From NCBI GenBank assembly GCA_950295325.1, contig OX485803.1:69331554-69395553 (forward strand): a stretch of 64,000 bases of DNA, given 5' to 3'. Positions 9,229 to 21,184 of this stretch are shown one piece after another (position 1 is the first letter of the stretch; every line of letters starts with the position of its first letter). The position numbers and the translations under genes are program-made. Origin of the DNA: Polytrichum commune. Lineage: Eukaryota; Streptophyta; Polytrichopsida; Polytrichales; Polytrichaceae. The notes beneath the pieces were generated by a model that was given only the letters and a program-made list of their open reading frames with translations, ran no database searches and was not told the DNA's origin.

Positions 9229-10973
9229 ATGGGGGAGGAAGTGGAGGAATCCCGTGAAAGGGATCCCGTAAACCTCGAAGAAAATTCGGAGGCTAGAATA
9301 CCAAATGCACCGGAAAACTTGGACGGTGGTGATGTTGGATTAAAGTTCCAACTCAAAATGCTTGAATTCATGGACTCCGTGAATCAAGAACTCAAGCGTG
9401 GCAAGGACGAGAGGGCCCGACAAGACAAAATGATCGAGCTCCTCATAATGCAAGGCACTAGGCCTTCTTCTTCAACAAAAAAATTGGCGAAGGTTAATAT
9501 GCCAAGTACATTTTCGGGCCTTGGCAAGGCGAGGAAGGTCAAAGAATTTTTGTTGGAGATGGATAATTATTACGATATCCAAAGGCCCGACGAGGACGAT
9601 AAGGTCTCTATAGCAGTGACCTTTCTAAAAGATCATGCACTTCAATGGTGGACAAGCAAAAGGAGCAAGAGCCCGAGGTGGCGGCAAGCTTGACTTGGAT
9701 CGGCTTCAAGGAATTGCTCGTTGATAGGTTCACGCCCGAATACCAAGAATTGCGGGAGGGTATGAACTTGGTGCAAATGAGGCACACGGGGTCTCTTAAG
9801 GCCTACGTGCGCGATTTTAATGCCCAAATGAATGCGACACCTAAAATGGACGAATTCGCTAAGAAATGCATTTTCTTAGGTGGGCTACAAAAGTGGGTAG
9901 TAGACGCCTTGTTCAAATTTCTGAAGCTTCCCGAAGACGTGGCGGGGATCATTAAGATTGCGGAGAGAATTGAAGCCGATGCCCCCGAAAGGAAATCAAG
10001 CGGCCCCGCACAACAAGGCGGCTCGAGCCGAAATATGTCCCGAGGTAAGGAGCGCAAGAAGTTTGGGCCATCCAACCAATTCAAGGGACAAGCCGACGGG
10101 ACAAATGCCAACAAGGGTAGCCACCAAGGAGGAAAACCACCCAATGGCGGAATGAAAGGTGGCGACATGAAAGACAAGCGGTGCCACAAATGTGGCAAAT
10201 TTGGTCATTTTCAAGCGGCGTGCCCCGACAACAAGGTGAGTGTCAAGGCAAATCGTGGTTGTGCCGCCGACCAAATGCTAGAAGGTGGTTTTGTGGCCAA
10301 GGCTAGTAGCCTTAGGCCACGGCCAAGTCTTTTGTACCTTGAGGCCGAAATCGATGGTCGGAATGTCTCATGTTTGGTTGATACAGGGGCAACGCACTCC
10401 TTTATGAGCCCGAAGCTCGCCAAGGAGTTGGGCTTGCCAACAAGTAGAGCGGGCAAGCCCATTAACGTGCGGTTTGCAAAGGGCGAGCCGCACGAGACAA
10501 AGGAGGTGGCGTTGAATGTGAATTTAAAGTGTGGGACGTTCGAGTTTAAGGAGAATTTCACACTTTGTGAAATGGATGAGGTGGACCTCATTTTGGGGGA
10601 CACCTTCTTCGAGACTCACACGGTGGATGTGAGGCGTAAGCCGGTGCGGCTTGTGGTTCGCCGTAATGGCAAAGAGGTCATTTTGAAGTTGACGAGAACT
10701 CCTATGGCGGGAGGAGGCAAGTTGAATTTGGTCTCGATAGACCAAATGTGCAATGAGCAAATGGTGGTGTTGGTTCGAATGGAGCAATTCCTAAGAGCTC
10801 ACGAGAAGGCTAGAAACGATGGGCCTCAACCAAAGCACATTCGCGAGGTGTTGGAGAGGCACAAGGATGTACTCACCAACGAGTTGCCGCAAGAGTTACC
10901 GCCAACAAGAGAGGTTGATCATAAGATCGAAGTGATCCCGGGGTCCGAGCCACCATCCAAGGCACCTTATTGA
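9229..10973 (+). pseudogene. Gypsy gag-protease region, frameshifted
   Basis: The start is ATG 9229 in a CCCTGCAATGGGG context. The first frame runs to 9693, and the gag domain continues in the next frame from about 9650: ALQWW in the first frame and LTWIGFKELLVDRFTPEY in the second are one retrotransposon gag block split by a single shift near an A-run. Then come a basic linker, a CCHC zinc knuckle (CHKCGKFGHFQAACP, about 10178-10222) and an aspartic protease with the LVDTGATHSFM active site (about 10375-10407). The segment ends at TGA 10971, just before the RT domain, where relatives normally read through as one polyprotein. Role: capsid and polyprotein processing for the retroelement. Confidence 0.88.
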
Positions 10974-13726
10974 TTGAATCAAAAGGAGTTGCTAGAATTG
11001 AAGAAACAACTCAACGACTTGCTATCGAGAGGCTACATTAGGCCGAGCAAATCACCATATGGAGCTCCGGTGCTCTTTATAGATAATAAAGATGGCAAGC
11101 TACGCATGTGTATCGACTATAGGGCCTTGAATAAGGTGACCATCAAAAACAACTATCCGCTACCTCGGATTGATGATCTTTTCGACCGGTTGGCGGGGGC
11201 TAAGTATTTTAGCCGGATAGATCTAAAATCGGGGTACTATCAAATTCGAATTGCGGAGGGAGATGTGGACAAGACCGCGTGCCGCACAAGGTATGGGTCC
11301 TACGAATTTTTGGTGATGCCCTTCGGATTGTGTAATGCGCCCTCGACATTCACAACCCTTATGAACACCATTTTTCGAGAGGAAATGGATGACTTCGTGA
11401 TAGTCTACATCGACGACATCTTGGTGTATTCCAAGACGGCGGAGGAACACGCACGCCACCTTGAGGTGGTGCTTCAAAAGCTAAAGGACAACAAGTTGTA
11501 TGCCAACGAGGAGAAAAGTGACTTTGCTCGACAAGAAATTGAGTTTTAGGCCATGTGGTGATGAGGGAGGGAATTAAGCCGGACATGAAAAAGGTAAAGG
11601 CAATTCAAGAGTGGAAGCGGCTGTCCACTCAAAAGGGACTTAGGTCATTCCTTGGCCTAGCCAACTACTACCTCCGCTTCATTCGAGATTTTTCTAAGGT
11701 TGCTAGGCCTTTGTCCGACTTGTTAAAGAAGGGGGTATCCCAAGAGTGGGATGAACCTTGTCACCAAGCCTTTCGGGAACTCAAGAGCAAGTTGTCTTCG
11801 CCACCCGTGCTTAAGTTTCCAGAGTTTGACAAGCCTTTTGAAGTGCATACGGATGCGAGTGATTTCGCCATTGGTGGAGTGTTGATGCAAGATGGACGGC
11901 CCATTGCTTATGAAAACAAGAAGCTTGATGGTTGTCAAAGGAGATGGCCGACTCATGAAAAAGAACTCTTTGCCGTAGTGCATTGCTTGAAGACGTGGCA
12001 ACACTATTTGGGGTTGCACAAGACCAAGGTGTACACGGACAATGTGTCCTTGAAGTATTTTGAGACACAAGCGCAAGTAAGCGCCAAGCAATTGCGGTGG
12101 CACGATACTTTGGCGCTTATGAATGTGGAGTTGATCCACAAACCGGGCTGTGACAATGTGGTGCCGGACGCGCTAAGTAGACGGGAGGAGTTCCAAGCAA
12201 TGAGCATGACACAAACCTTGCGGCTAATGTACAAAGGCGAAGGAGACTTGCAACGCAAGTTAAGGGAGGGATACATCAACGACCCCGAAGCACAAATACG
12301 TTTAGGTGAGCTCCGCAAAGGCAAGGTGCTCAAGGAGATCAAGTTGGTGAACGGATTGCTCAAGTATAAGCAAAGTCGGGTGTATGTGCCACAAGGCAAG
12401 TTGAGGCTATTGGTTTTGAAAGAAGAACATGATAGCCCCATTGCCGGCCATAGAGGGGAAAAAACCACCATAGCGGCGGTGTCAAGGAGGTACTATTGGC
12501 CAGGCATGAAAGAAGAAATCGCCCACTTTGTGAAGACTTGTATCAAATGCCAAGTGAACCGAGCATCTTACCAAAAGCAAGCTGGCCTATTGCAACCGTT
12601 GCCTATCCCACCGGGGCCATGGCATAGTGTGTCCATGGACTTCATCACGAGTTTGCCGGAGGCACAAGGCCACGATGCCATCTTGGTGATGGTGGACCGG
12701 TTTAGTAAGTTGGCGCATATGGTGCCAACCGTGGGAACGGCAACCGCTTTGGAGACCGCAAAGCTCTTTCTCAATGCATGGTGGAGGCATCACGGGTTGC
12801 TGAGAGTGATTGTATCCGATCGAGATCCGAAGTTCACAAGCGCATTTTGGAGGCATTTCTTTAGGAAGGTTGGAACAAAACTAACCTTTAGCACGGCCTT
12901 CCATCCCCAAACGGATGGCCAAACCGAGCGTGTGAATGGAGTCTTGAACCAATACTTGAGGAACTTTGTGAGTGCGGACCAACGAGATTGGGCGGACTAT
13001 GTGGGTTTGGCGGAGTTTAGTTATAATGCGGCCACGCACTCGGCGACCAAGCAATCGCCATTCAAGGTGGCTTATGGAGTGGATCCGCTCCAACCCGCCG
13101 ACCTAGCTCTCGAGGGGGCACATTCAACACTAGAGTTCAACCAAGATGGTGAGGACTTGGCCAAAAAGCGTGAACAAGTTTTGGAGAAGACCAAGTTGTT
13201 GTTGGAGAAAGCTCAAAAGCGCTACGAAAAACAAGTCAATGCCGGAAGACGTGAAGTGGAGTATGAGGTGGGCCAAAAGGTGTTGTTGAATGTGAAAAAC
13301 TTCACAATGCCCGAAGGCCTCACTCCAAAGTTCATGTCCAAATTTGCGGGTCCGTTTCCGATTGTGGAACGAGTGTTCAAGGACGTGTATAAGTTGGAGT
13401 TACCGCCCGAGATCAAAGTGCATCCGACATTCCATGTCTCACTACTAAAACCATTCAAGGAAGATACCTTGTGGCCCAATCGCAAACAAGTGATAAGGCC
13501 ACCTCCCGACCTTGTAGGAGATCATTTGGAATATGAGGTAGAGGGCATCCTCAAGTGTAGGAACCACAAGCGCAAAGGAAAGGAGTACTTGGTGAAGTGG
13601 CGGGGATTCCATGAGAAAGAAGCCACTTGGGTAGCGGCAAAAGACATGGTGAATGCGAAAGAGGTAGTGAAGCGCTTTGAAGAAACTAGGGCTAAAGCTT
13701 CCAATAAAAGGAAACGTAGGCATTGA
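10974..13726 (+). pseudogene. Gypsy pol region: RT, RNase H, integrase, chromodomain
   Basis: RT carries [26 protein letters not shown] and the catalytic YIDD at about 11407-11418. A missing base near 11545 breaks the frame inside the RT at the E-F/L-G-H-V junction; the rest continues from about 11546 to the stop at 13724. RNase H follows (HTDASDFAIGG, then THEKELFAVV and YTDN acidic residues). Integrase has an HRGEKTT..CIKC zinc-binding part and a catalytic core with MDF, SDRDPKF and a glutamate in QTERVNG. The last 70 or so residues form a chromodomain (EYLVKWRGFHEKEATW), which in chromoviruses targets integration to marked chromatin. The element could not make a full polyprotein as read. 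Confidence 0.9.
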
Positions 13727-13747
13727 TGAGGACATCAATCTCCTTTA

Positions 13748-13759
13748 GTGGGGGAGAGA
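13748..13759 (+). promoter_or_regulatory. Polypurine tract of the gypsy element
   Basis: The purine run (GTGGGGGAGAGA) lies 22 bp after the pol stop and directly before a TG dinucleotide. This is the expected place for plus-strand priming next to a 3' LTR. Confidence 0.65.
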
Positions 13760-15490
13760 TGCTAGTAGCACACTTAGCTTGGAGGGAATGCCCTCCACAA
13801 CATGTACTTGTTCTTTGGCTTGAGGCAATAAAGTTCAACTTTAGTGGTGCAAAGAGAAAAGTATGGGATGAAGTCCTAGTCTTGTACTTGTGCTTGGTTA
13901 GTGGAAGAGGGGGAATAGATATGCCAAACTAGGTTGGGTAGGCCGAGTAATTGGGGGCCATGGCTTAGAGGGGGCTTGGATAAAACTAAGCAATCTCTTA
14001 GCCATGGGCTTGTCCGGGCGGGGGCAAGGTGATGGCGCGTGCTCATAAAAGTGCAACCCGCGAGCTAACGAGAGTTGGCGCATGGGAGTCATGAACCCAT
14101 GTCTCGAAAGAGCAAAGTGGGAACCGAGTCGGGCGGGACTTGGCATCACCCCCGTGCAATCGAGGCGTGGCTTAACAATGGAAAGCCATCTCGGAGTTGC
14201 AACCGAGACAACTTAGTGGAAGCGTTGAGGTCCAACCTAGTTGTGTCAAAATGGTAGAGTTAGGCTAGTGGAGCCTAACTTGGGAGGCCCAAAAGCAAGG
14301 GCAACCCAAGTGAGTCTCAAAGTAGGTGGGTCTAGTGTAGTTTAGGTCCTTGGACAAAGATGTCCGGGGTCACCTAAACGGACCACCTAGAAACGACACC
14401 TTTGGGACTTTGCCAAATTTGAAGATGCATTGTGGGGGTAGCGCCCCGAGGGAAACACAATGCCACACCAAGAGAGGATGGCAACTTGAGAATTGGTGTG
14501 CCGACTATGAGTATAGTCGATGAGGGCATCGACTCCATTTGGTGGGGGTGAGTGTCGCGCACCTCTCCATGAGGAGTGCCTGCAACACCATGGGCACAAG
14601 GGGGACCCCGGAGTGACACCCGGGACTTGTGGCGCCATTGGTGAGAGGGCCCAAGTACTCTTAGTGTGGGTGAGGGCCTCGGGCGTTGAGAACGCCTTTC
14701 ACCCACGGGGACTAAGAGTCATGAGGGTAAGGCCATAAGTTATGAGTAGCTTATGGCGGCGGAATTCTAGAATGCTAAGGAACACCTCAATCGGAGGTGC
14801 TAGCTAGGAGATATGTCCATTTGAGTGGGGCACTGTCCCGGGACAGCACCCTGGGACAGCAGTGACCTGGGAGTGGTGCCCGGGACTGCCAAGGTTTGAA
14901 GAGCCATAACTTCCTCAATACTTGCCCGAATGGGGCAAGTGAGGGGTCCATCGGCATCTACGCAAAGATTAGGTGACGATAGAGTGGTCGCTTAATAGCA
15001 TTAGACATCATATGTAGAAGTTATGGTCGTCTGAAGCTGCTGGGGGGGTTCTAGCCCCAGCGGCTAAGGGAAAATGTCCACTTGGCCCCAACCCTTGTAG
15101 AGAGACAAACAGATACTTGATGGTGGGGTAGGGGCCCCGCCCAAAGTCCTAGAGGCTTATATGGGTGAGGCGGCTTAGCCGACCGACCCCCCCGGAGCAT
15201 ACTTGGCAATGTGCTCCGGGTAGTTGTAGTGTTGTTTTGGCAACACGATGATCAACTCAAGAGTGGACTTCCATGGATGGAAGTCCACCTTAGCCATTGG
15301 CTACCTACTAAGGGGAGAGTCCCGAGTGCATGTGTAGGAGGGTTTGGTGACCTAGCCATGAGCTTGAAGGTCCGCGGTTTTGGGAGCTAACCATGCATGT
15401 GTGTGGGATGTGCAGGTTAGCGCTCGTGGCACTTGCTAGGTTGGAAAGGCGGTCAAGCTAAGTGAAGGAAAACTAGCAAGGGTTGCGACA
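13760..15490 (+). mobile_element. Presumed 3' LTR of the gypsy element
   Basis: It starts TGCTAGTAGCACAC after the polypurine tract and probably ends at GGGTTGCGACA. The end was placed by comparison with two reverse-oriented relatives (45212-46109 and 48330-48424), whose similarity stops at the same place. It is GC-richer than its surroundings and non-coding. Because no 5' partner exists in the window, the start is inferred from the tract and the TG only. Confidence 0.65.
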
Positions 15491-16199
15491 ATGCCGGATG
15501 CTCCAGAAGAGAGCCTCCCACAAACCCACTTCAAAAAGAGGTGATTCTTGCCCTACCTATTTGTGTTGAGGAGTGTAGGCACTACACTAGGTCAAATTTG
15601 CAGCTGTTGCACATTCTGCAATCACTTTCCCAAGGCCAGTCCTCAGTTCCGATGTCAACTGCAACGGAGGGGGCTGTGCATATGTTCAAAAAAACATATT
15701 ATGGAATTAGATAATTGTATTCAATTGCTTACAATTCATCACAACCCTAAACCCTGAAATATGATCTTTAGTGTCACTAATTCTAATTGTCATCCTCAAT
15801 ACGAATTGTAAACCACAGTAGAATGTCACCAACAGTAAATGTTAACCTAACATTATTTGTTATTCCTCGTAAATTTCTTTTGGGTATATAGATTTACCAT
15901 ATGGCAATTAAGGGCAATTACCATGGTTTTTCATCCAAATTTCATTCATCCATTGACAATATTTTATCACAAGTCGCGTGACGAGAAAGCGAGAGAGGAG
16001 TGAGCATGGAGGAGTCTCGACACTTCTTGAGCTGACAACGATGACGACGCTTTACGGACGGGCAGGGTGATTGACGGAGGACAGGGGTTGAAGGTGTGCA
16101 GCCATGTTTGTTGCTTCGGTAGGGTGGAGAGGTGGCGAATCGACGAATCTTCAACTAGTTTCCAGGTGAGGCAAGTTTTCAACTTCAACCGATTGTTTT
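15491..16199. other. Spacer without recognised feature
   Basis: A CACTACACTAGG string at about 15583 resembles a CACTA end but has no matching partner. No coding segment was recognised. Confidence 0.4.
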
Positions 16200-16715
16200 T
16201 TGAACTCAACCGGTTCATCTGCAACTAACCACCCGTTCTTCGCTAAACAAGGCATTGTAGGTGATGACATGCAAGTGCAAGCGTCATCTGCGAAGTTGGT
16301 GGACACATCAGTGCTGACGTCGACCACGGCGGAAGCGAAGACGGTCCCGTTGGAACCTGCCCTCCCTCCCTTGTTGAATGTTGTGAGCGTTGTGGACGTG
16401 CCATGTCCTTCTGCATTGCTTGTTTGCAGCGACGTCATCAAAGATGTTGCGGCCGATGCCACCATGAACAAGGCGGCATACCAAGCCATCGTCACCACGG
16501 ATATCGCCACGGTGGTGGAGGAGATAGTGCACGAGGATGGGAACAAGGCAGTGGAGTCCGACGTCATTGCTGACATTGCGGAGGACGCAGTGGATGAAGC
16601 GGTTGGGCAGTCCAGTGTGGAGAACGACGACGGGCATGCAGCGGACGAGAAAATTATAGCCATAGGCGACGAGAATGTGGTAGAGCAAGTATCGCATATC
16701 ACCACCCTTAGATAG
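16200..16715 (+). CDS. Unidentified ORF, 171 codons, Ala/Val/Asp-rich
   Basis: An ATG-started frame runs to TAG 16713. The product is acidic and rich in alanine, valine and aspartate, with repeated short D-V/I-A-x-D phrases (DVIKDVAAD, DVIADIAED), and has no domain I recognise. The stretch is GC-richer than its flanks. The opposite strand is also open over nearly the same span, so the open frame could be a composition effect. It lies between the gypsy LTR and a possible CACTA-like end at 18258; it may be part of a decayed element. Confidence 0.25.
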   Translation: MNSTGSSATNHPFFAKQGIVGDDMQVQASSAKLVDTSVLTSTTAEAKTVPLEPALPPLLNVVSVVDVPCPSALLVCSDVIKDVAADATMNKAAYQAIVTTDIATVVEEIVHEDGNKAVESDVIADIAEDAVDEAVGQSSVENDDGHAADEKIIAIGDENVVEQVSHITTLR

Positions 16716-17794
16716 AACCCAACAATCAATTGAAGTATTTAACGCAAAATGCCAACTGTGGTTGTGATCCTATCGAACATGGCAAGAGACATCGAATTCA
16801 ATGTCGCATCGTCGTACGCCCGTTTTTTTAGACATCTGCTTGTTGAATCGGACACATGTTCAGACGTTTAGTTCGACAAATGTGGATGTCAGCCATAACG
16901 CTCACTCATGTCTCGAATTGCCTTCCTAAAAATATGAATGTGTAACGTATTTGCAGGAGGTAAATCCAGGAAAGGTAAGGAAAATATATTTTCATTTGTT
17001 GATGTAATTTTTTTTACACAGTCTGCATATATTGGTAACGTATGGATAGAAACTCACTAACACTCGCCGTGGTGCTATGTGAATCGTTTTGGGATGTAGC
17101 AAGCGGGGAGTGCCATGAAAGCGGATGGACAAAAGAAGAAATGACATGTCAGCAAACATTCCGCGGCCGTTATCGAAGTAATTCCAAGTTCTATGCATAA
17201 TATAAACGATATCATGCATTCATGACAATGAGGTAGCATAGATGCATGCAAAGTCAATTTTGGGATGGCTAGTGATTTTGTTGTGGCATAGAACATAGTT
17301 TTTTCCATTTGTTCTATAGCTCATGCCAACGGGTAGCGACGTTTTATGTAGGACTGCAGCTTTCTAGTTGCAACATGTTGTGGAAATGAATAAAAACCTT
17401 TTTATGGCAACATATGTGTGTTTTGCAATAATTTTTATACATGTTATTTATATATATGCCCATGCTCATCTAGAATGTCATCTACCTTGACGTCAACAGC
17501 GTGTCACATACGTTCAAGTAAGCGTCCATGACAACGCCAATGCATATTGACGGGATGTTATCATGAAAAACGAGTCCCCAGACATGTTGTCTCCTATCCA
17601 TGATACCATCGACACTTGTCGTGGTAAAGACGATGAAGGAAATCACAATCTCCTACCACACATGATGGCTTCGAAAACAACGCCTAAAACTACAATATCA
17701 CAAATTTTAATATGCAAGACGAGCATGTTGTCCCCCATAACATTCTCCCATCCCACATGACGTCAACTAAAACAACGATTGCAATTGTATTTCT

Positions 17795-17960
17795 ACAAAA
17801 TACAATATCCACGTCATTTTTTTATGCGGTTCACGCGTCATCCCACATAAAATGTAATGTCCACGTCATTTCTTTATGGGGTCCACGCGTCATCACACAC
17901 AAAATGCAATGTCCACGTCATTTCTTTATGAGGTCCAAGTGTCACCCACGTCAGCGGCGA
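17795..17960. repeat. Three-unit tandem repeat of about 52 bp
   Basis: The phrase TCCACGTCATTTCTTTATG recurs near 17808, 17860 and 17912, each followed by GGTCCACGCGTCATC-like sequence. It is non-coding and could be a subterminal repeat block of a decayed transposon ending near 18258. Confidence 0.65.
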
Positions 17961-18059
17961 ATTCCACGTGAAAGTGGCCCTCTTGACACTGCTAGCACAT
18001 CATTTGCTTACATGGAGCTGACATGTCCTCTATGTGTCCGTCTCTAGGGACCATGGAAA

Positions 18060-18258
18060 ACCATGTTTCATGTGATGTCACTTAAAAAACGAGCTAAAAT
18101 CGGACATGTTATATCCGTTTTCCTCATGTTTTTGGCTCGTCAATTATAACGGATTTTAGGTGACGTCCAAAAAAACAAAGTCCATGTTAAAGTGAACGCC
18201 GATAGCCGTTTTCTCCAACGTTAAAAAAAACATGTTTTTTTTATAGTGGACGTGCATC
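18060..18258. mobile_element. Possible terminus of a CACTA-like element
   Basis: The stretch ends ...CATGTTTTTTTTATAGTG, which read in reverse begins CACTATAAAAAAAACATG. Before it are T-rich words repeated in both orientations (ACATGTTTTT, AAAAACGAG, GGCTCGTC). No matching left end or target duplication was found, so this is weak. Confidence 0.25.
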
Positions 18259-18259
18259 T

Positions 18260-18760
18260 TGAGATACTAAGAAGAGAAAAGAAAACTTGTTAGTTGGTCA
18301 CTTACCGATTGGAGGAAGAGTTAATTTGTTATTTGGTTATTTAGCTAGTTGTCACCAAGAAGAAATGTTACTTGGATACTTGGCTACTTACCGACTTAGA
18401 AGAAGAGTAAACTTGTTACTTTGTTACTTGGACGCTTAGCTAGTTGCCACCAAGGAGAAGGGCTACTTAGTTACTTGGACACATAGTGACTTGGATACTA
18501 AGATAGTTACCACCCAGAGGAAACGTGTTACTTGGCAATTTGGTTACTTAAGATACTTAGAAGAGAAGGAGAAACTTGTTATTTGGCTATTTAGTGATTT
18601 GGAGGAAGAGTTAATTTGTTACATGGCAATTTATAGAAGATATACTTGGCTACATGGTCACTTGGTCAATTTGTAAAAGAGGGTTACTTGGATACTTGTA
18701 TCGATGGGTACTTAAGATATTTAGCTTTTGTAGAAAGAATTAACTGTTACTTGAAAAGAA
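18260..18760. repeat. Degenerate short repeat of (T)TACTTGG words
   Basis: Phrases such as TTACTTGGATACTTGGCTACTTA, AAACTTGTTA and GGAGGAAGAG recur irregularly over about 500 bp. No fixed unit length is seen. From 18760 to about 19200 the sequence is A-rich without a recognised feature. Confidence 0.5.
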
Positions 18761-19214
18761 GAGAAGACAACTGTGGCACTAGAAGAAGTACAACACTATG
18801 ACGCACAAAGAAGAAAAAAAACAAGATCTAGATCAAATATAGCAAGTAAAAATTGAGCTTAAAGAGACAACTGTGGCACATGAAGAGGTTCAACACAAGA
18901 AGAGAATTACAAACAAACAAGTTGATATATTATAAGCAACACGTGGTCAAACGAGACTACTTGAAGAGATATCATCAAGAAGAGAAATTCATTACAACAA
19001 AAGAAGACCTTTAAGTTATATTTAAAAGTCCATCATAATGAATACAATGTAAGGAGATTTTAAAATAAGAACGAAGACACCTACCAACATAACAAGGGAA
19101 GATAACCAAAATTAGATAAGAACAAATGACAAGGAGATTAGGAAGATTAGTCACCTTAATCCGAACGACACTTTGAATCACTACGATACGGTTAACCCTA
19201 GGAACAAGTGAAGG

Positions 19215-21184
19215 TATTTGAGCTCTCCAATTGTCAAAGAAATTCAGTTCCCCAATCCCTCCATTCATGTTTTGAGGCTCAAACATTGGGGCAAATGGAG
19301 GGTTTCCCAATCCCTCCAATAATGTTGTTAGGCTCAAACACTAGGACAAACGGAGCCTTGTCAATGAAGTAAAGTTCCCCAATCCCTCCCGTAATGTAGT
19401 CAGGCTCCAACTCTAAGACAAATGGAAGGTTGTCAAAGAAGTCAAGTTCCCTAATCCCTCCCGTAATGTAGTCAGGCTTGAACATTGGTACAAATCGAGG
19501 GTTGTCAAAGAAGTCAAGTTCTCCAATCCCTTCTGTAATGTTTTCAAGGTCAAACACTCGGACAAACGCGGGGTTTGCAAGGAAGTCAAGTTCCCCAATC
19601 CCTCCAATAATGTTGTCAGGCTCAAACACTTGGACAAACAAAGGCTTCTCAAAGAAGTCAAGTTCCCCAATCCCTCTGGTAATGTTGTCAAGCTCCAACA
19701 CTGGGACAAATGGAGGGTTCACAAAGAAGTCAATTTCTCCAATCCCTCCAATAATGTTGTCAGGCTAGAACAATTGAACAAATTGAGGGTTGTCAAAGAA
19801 GTCAAGTTCCCCAATCCCTCCGGTAATGTTACGAGGCTCGAACACTTGGACAAATTGAGGCTTGTCAAAGAAGTCAAGTTCTCCAATCCCTCCGATAATG
19901 TTGTCAGGCTTGAACAATTGAACAAGTTGAGAGTTGTCAAAGAAATCAAGTTCCCTAGGCCCTACGGTAATGTTGTCAGAATTGAACATTGGTGCAAATC
20001 GATGGTTGTCAAAGAAGTCAAGTTCCCCAATTCCTCTGGTAATGTTGTCATGCTCAAACACTCTAACAAACGGAGGTGAGTCAAAAAAAAGTCAAGTTCC
20101 CCAATCCCTTCGATAATGTTGCCAGCTCAAACACTTCTCCAGAGGAAGGGTTGTCAAAGCAGTCAAGTTGCCCAATCCCTCCGGTAATGTTATGAGGCTC
20201 GAACACTTCAACAAATTTAGGCTTGTCAAAGAAGTCAAGTTTCCCAATCCCTCCGTTAATAATATGAGGCTCGAACACTTCTACAAATGAAGGGTTGTCA
20301 AAGAAGTCAAGTTCCCCAATCCCTCCGGTAATGTTGTCATCTCAAAGACTTCTCCAGAGGGAGGGTTGTCAAAGCAGTCAAGTTCCCCAATCCCTTTGGT
20401 AATGTTGTGAGGCTCGAACAATCCAACAAATAGAGGGTTGTCAAGGAAGTCAAGTTCTTCAATCCCTGCGGTAATATTGTGATCCTCTCACAATATGACA
20501 AATCAAAGGTTGTCAAAGAAATCAAGTTCCCCAATCCCTCCGGTTATGTTGTCATGCTTGAACAATGTGACAAATTGAGGGTTGTCAAAAAAATCAAGGT
20601 CCCCAATCCCTCCCGTAATGTTACGAGGCTCGAACACTTGGACAAATTGAGGCTTGTCAAAGAAATCAAGTTCCCCAATCCCTCCGGTAATGTTATCATG
20701 CTCGAAAACTCTGACAAACGGAGTGTTGTTAAAGAAGTCAAGATCCCCAATCACTCTGGTAATGTTATCATGCTCTCACAGTCTGACAAATCAAGGGTTG
20801 TCAAAGAAGTCAAGTTTCCCAATCCCTCCGGTAATGTTGTCAGGCTCCTACACCATGACAAATCCAGGGATGTCAAAGCAGTCAAGTTCCCCAATCCCTT
20901 CGGTAATGTTGTCAGCCTCGTACAACCTGACAAATCGAGGGTTGTCAAAGAAGTCAAGTTCCCAATCCCTCCGATGATGTTCTCAGGCTCCTACACCATG
21001 ACAAATTGAGGGTTGTCAAAGAAGTCAAGTTCCCCAATCCCTCCGGTAATGTTATGAGGCTCGAACATTTGGACAAATTGAGGTTTGTCAAAGAAGTCAA
21101 GTTCTCCAATCCCTCCGATAATGTTGCCAGGCTTGAACAATTGAACAAGTTGAGGGTTGTCAAAGAAATCAAGTTCCCTAGGCC
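19215..21184 (-). pseudogene. Decayed 3' part of the LRR array
   Basis: Past the TAG at 21185-21187, which replaces the Glu codon of a PEG triplet, the same frame continues as LRRs to about 20958. A one-base loss (GTTCCCAATCC for GTTCCCCAATCC near 20960) then shifts it. Further units down to about 19215 remain recognisable but with irregular lengths (for example 20080-20160 and 20330-20360) and more substitutions. The most likely reading is that these units were once translated and are now beyond the stop. Confidence 0.75.

Larger units (their letters stand above)
9229..15490 (+). mobile_element. Ty3/gypsy chromovirus, 5'-incomplete and coding-defective
   Basis: Domain order is gag, zinc knuckle, aspartic protease, reverse transcriptase, RNase H, integrase and chromodomain, followed by a polypurine tract and an LTR-like region. 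Integrase after RT is the Ty3/gypsy order, and the C-terminal chromodomain makes it a chromovirus. Three lesions break the coding region: a frameshift near 9655-9690, a TGA at 10971, and a one-base frameshift near 11545. No 5' LTR matching 13760-15490 precedes gag. Fragments of the same LTR family occur in reverse at 45212-46109 and 48330-48424, so the family has other copies. Confidence 0.9.

Noticed and set aside
15583..18258. One large CACTA element from CACTACACTAGG to ATAGTG
   Set aside because: The two ends do not match beyond CACTA and the flanking three bases differ (AGG and GAC).
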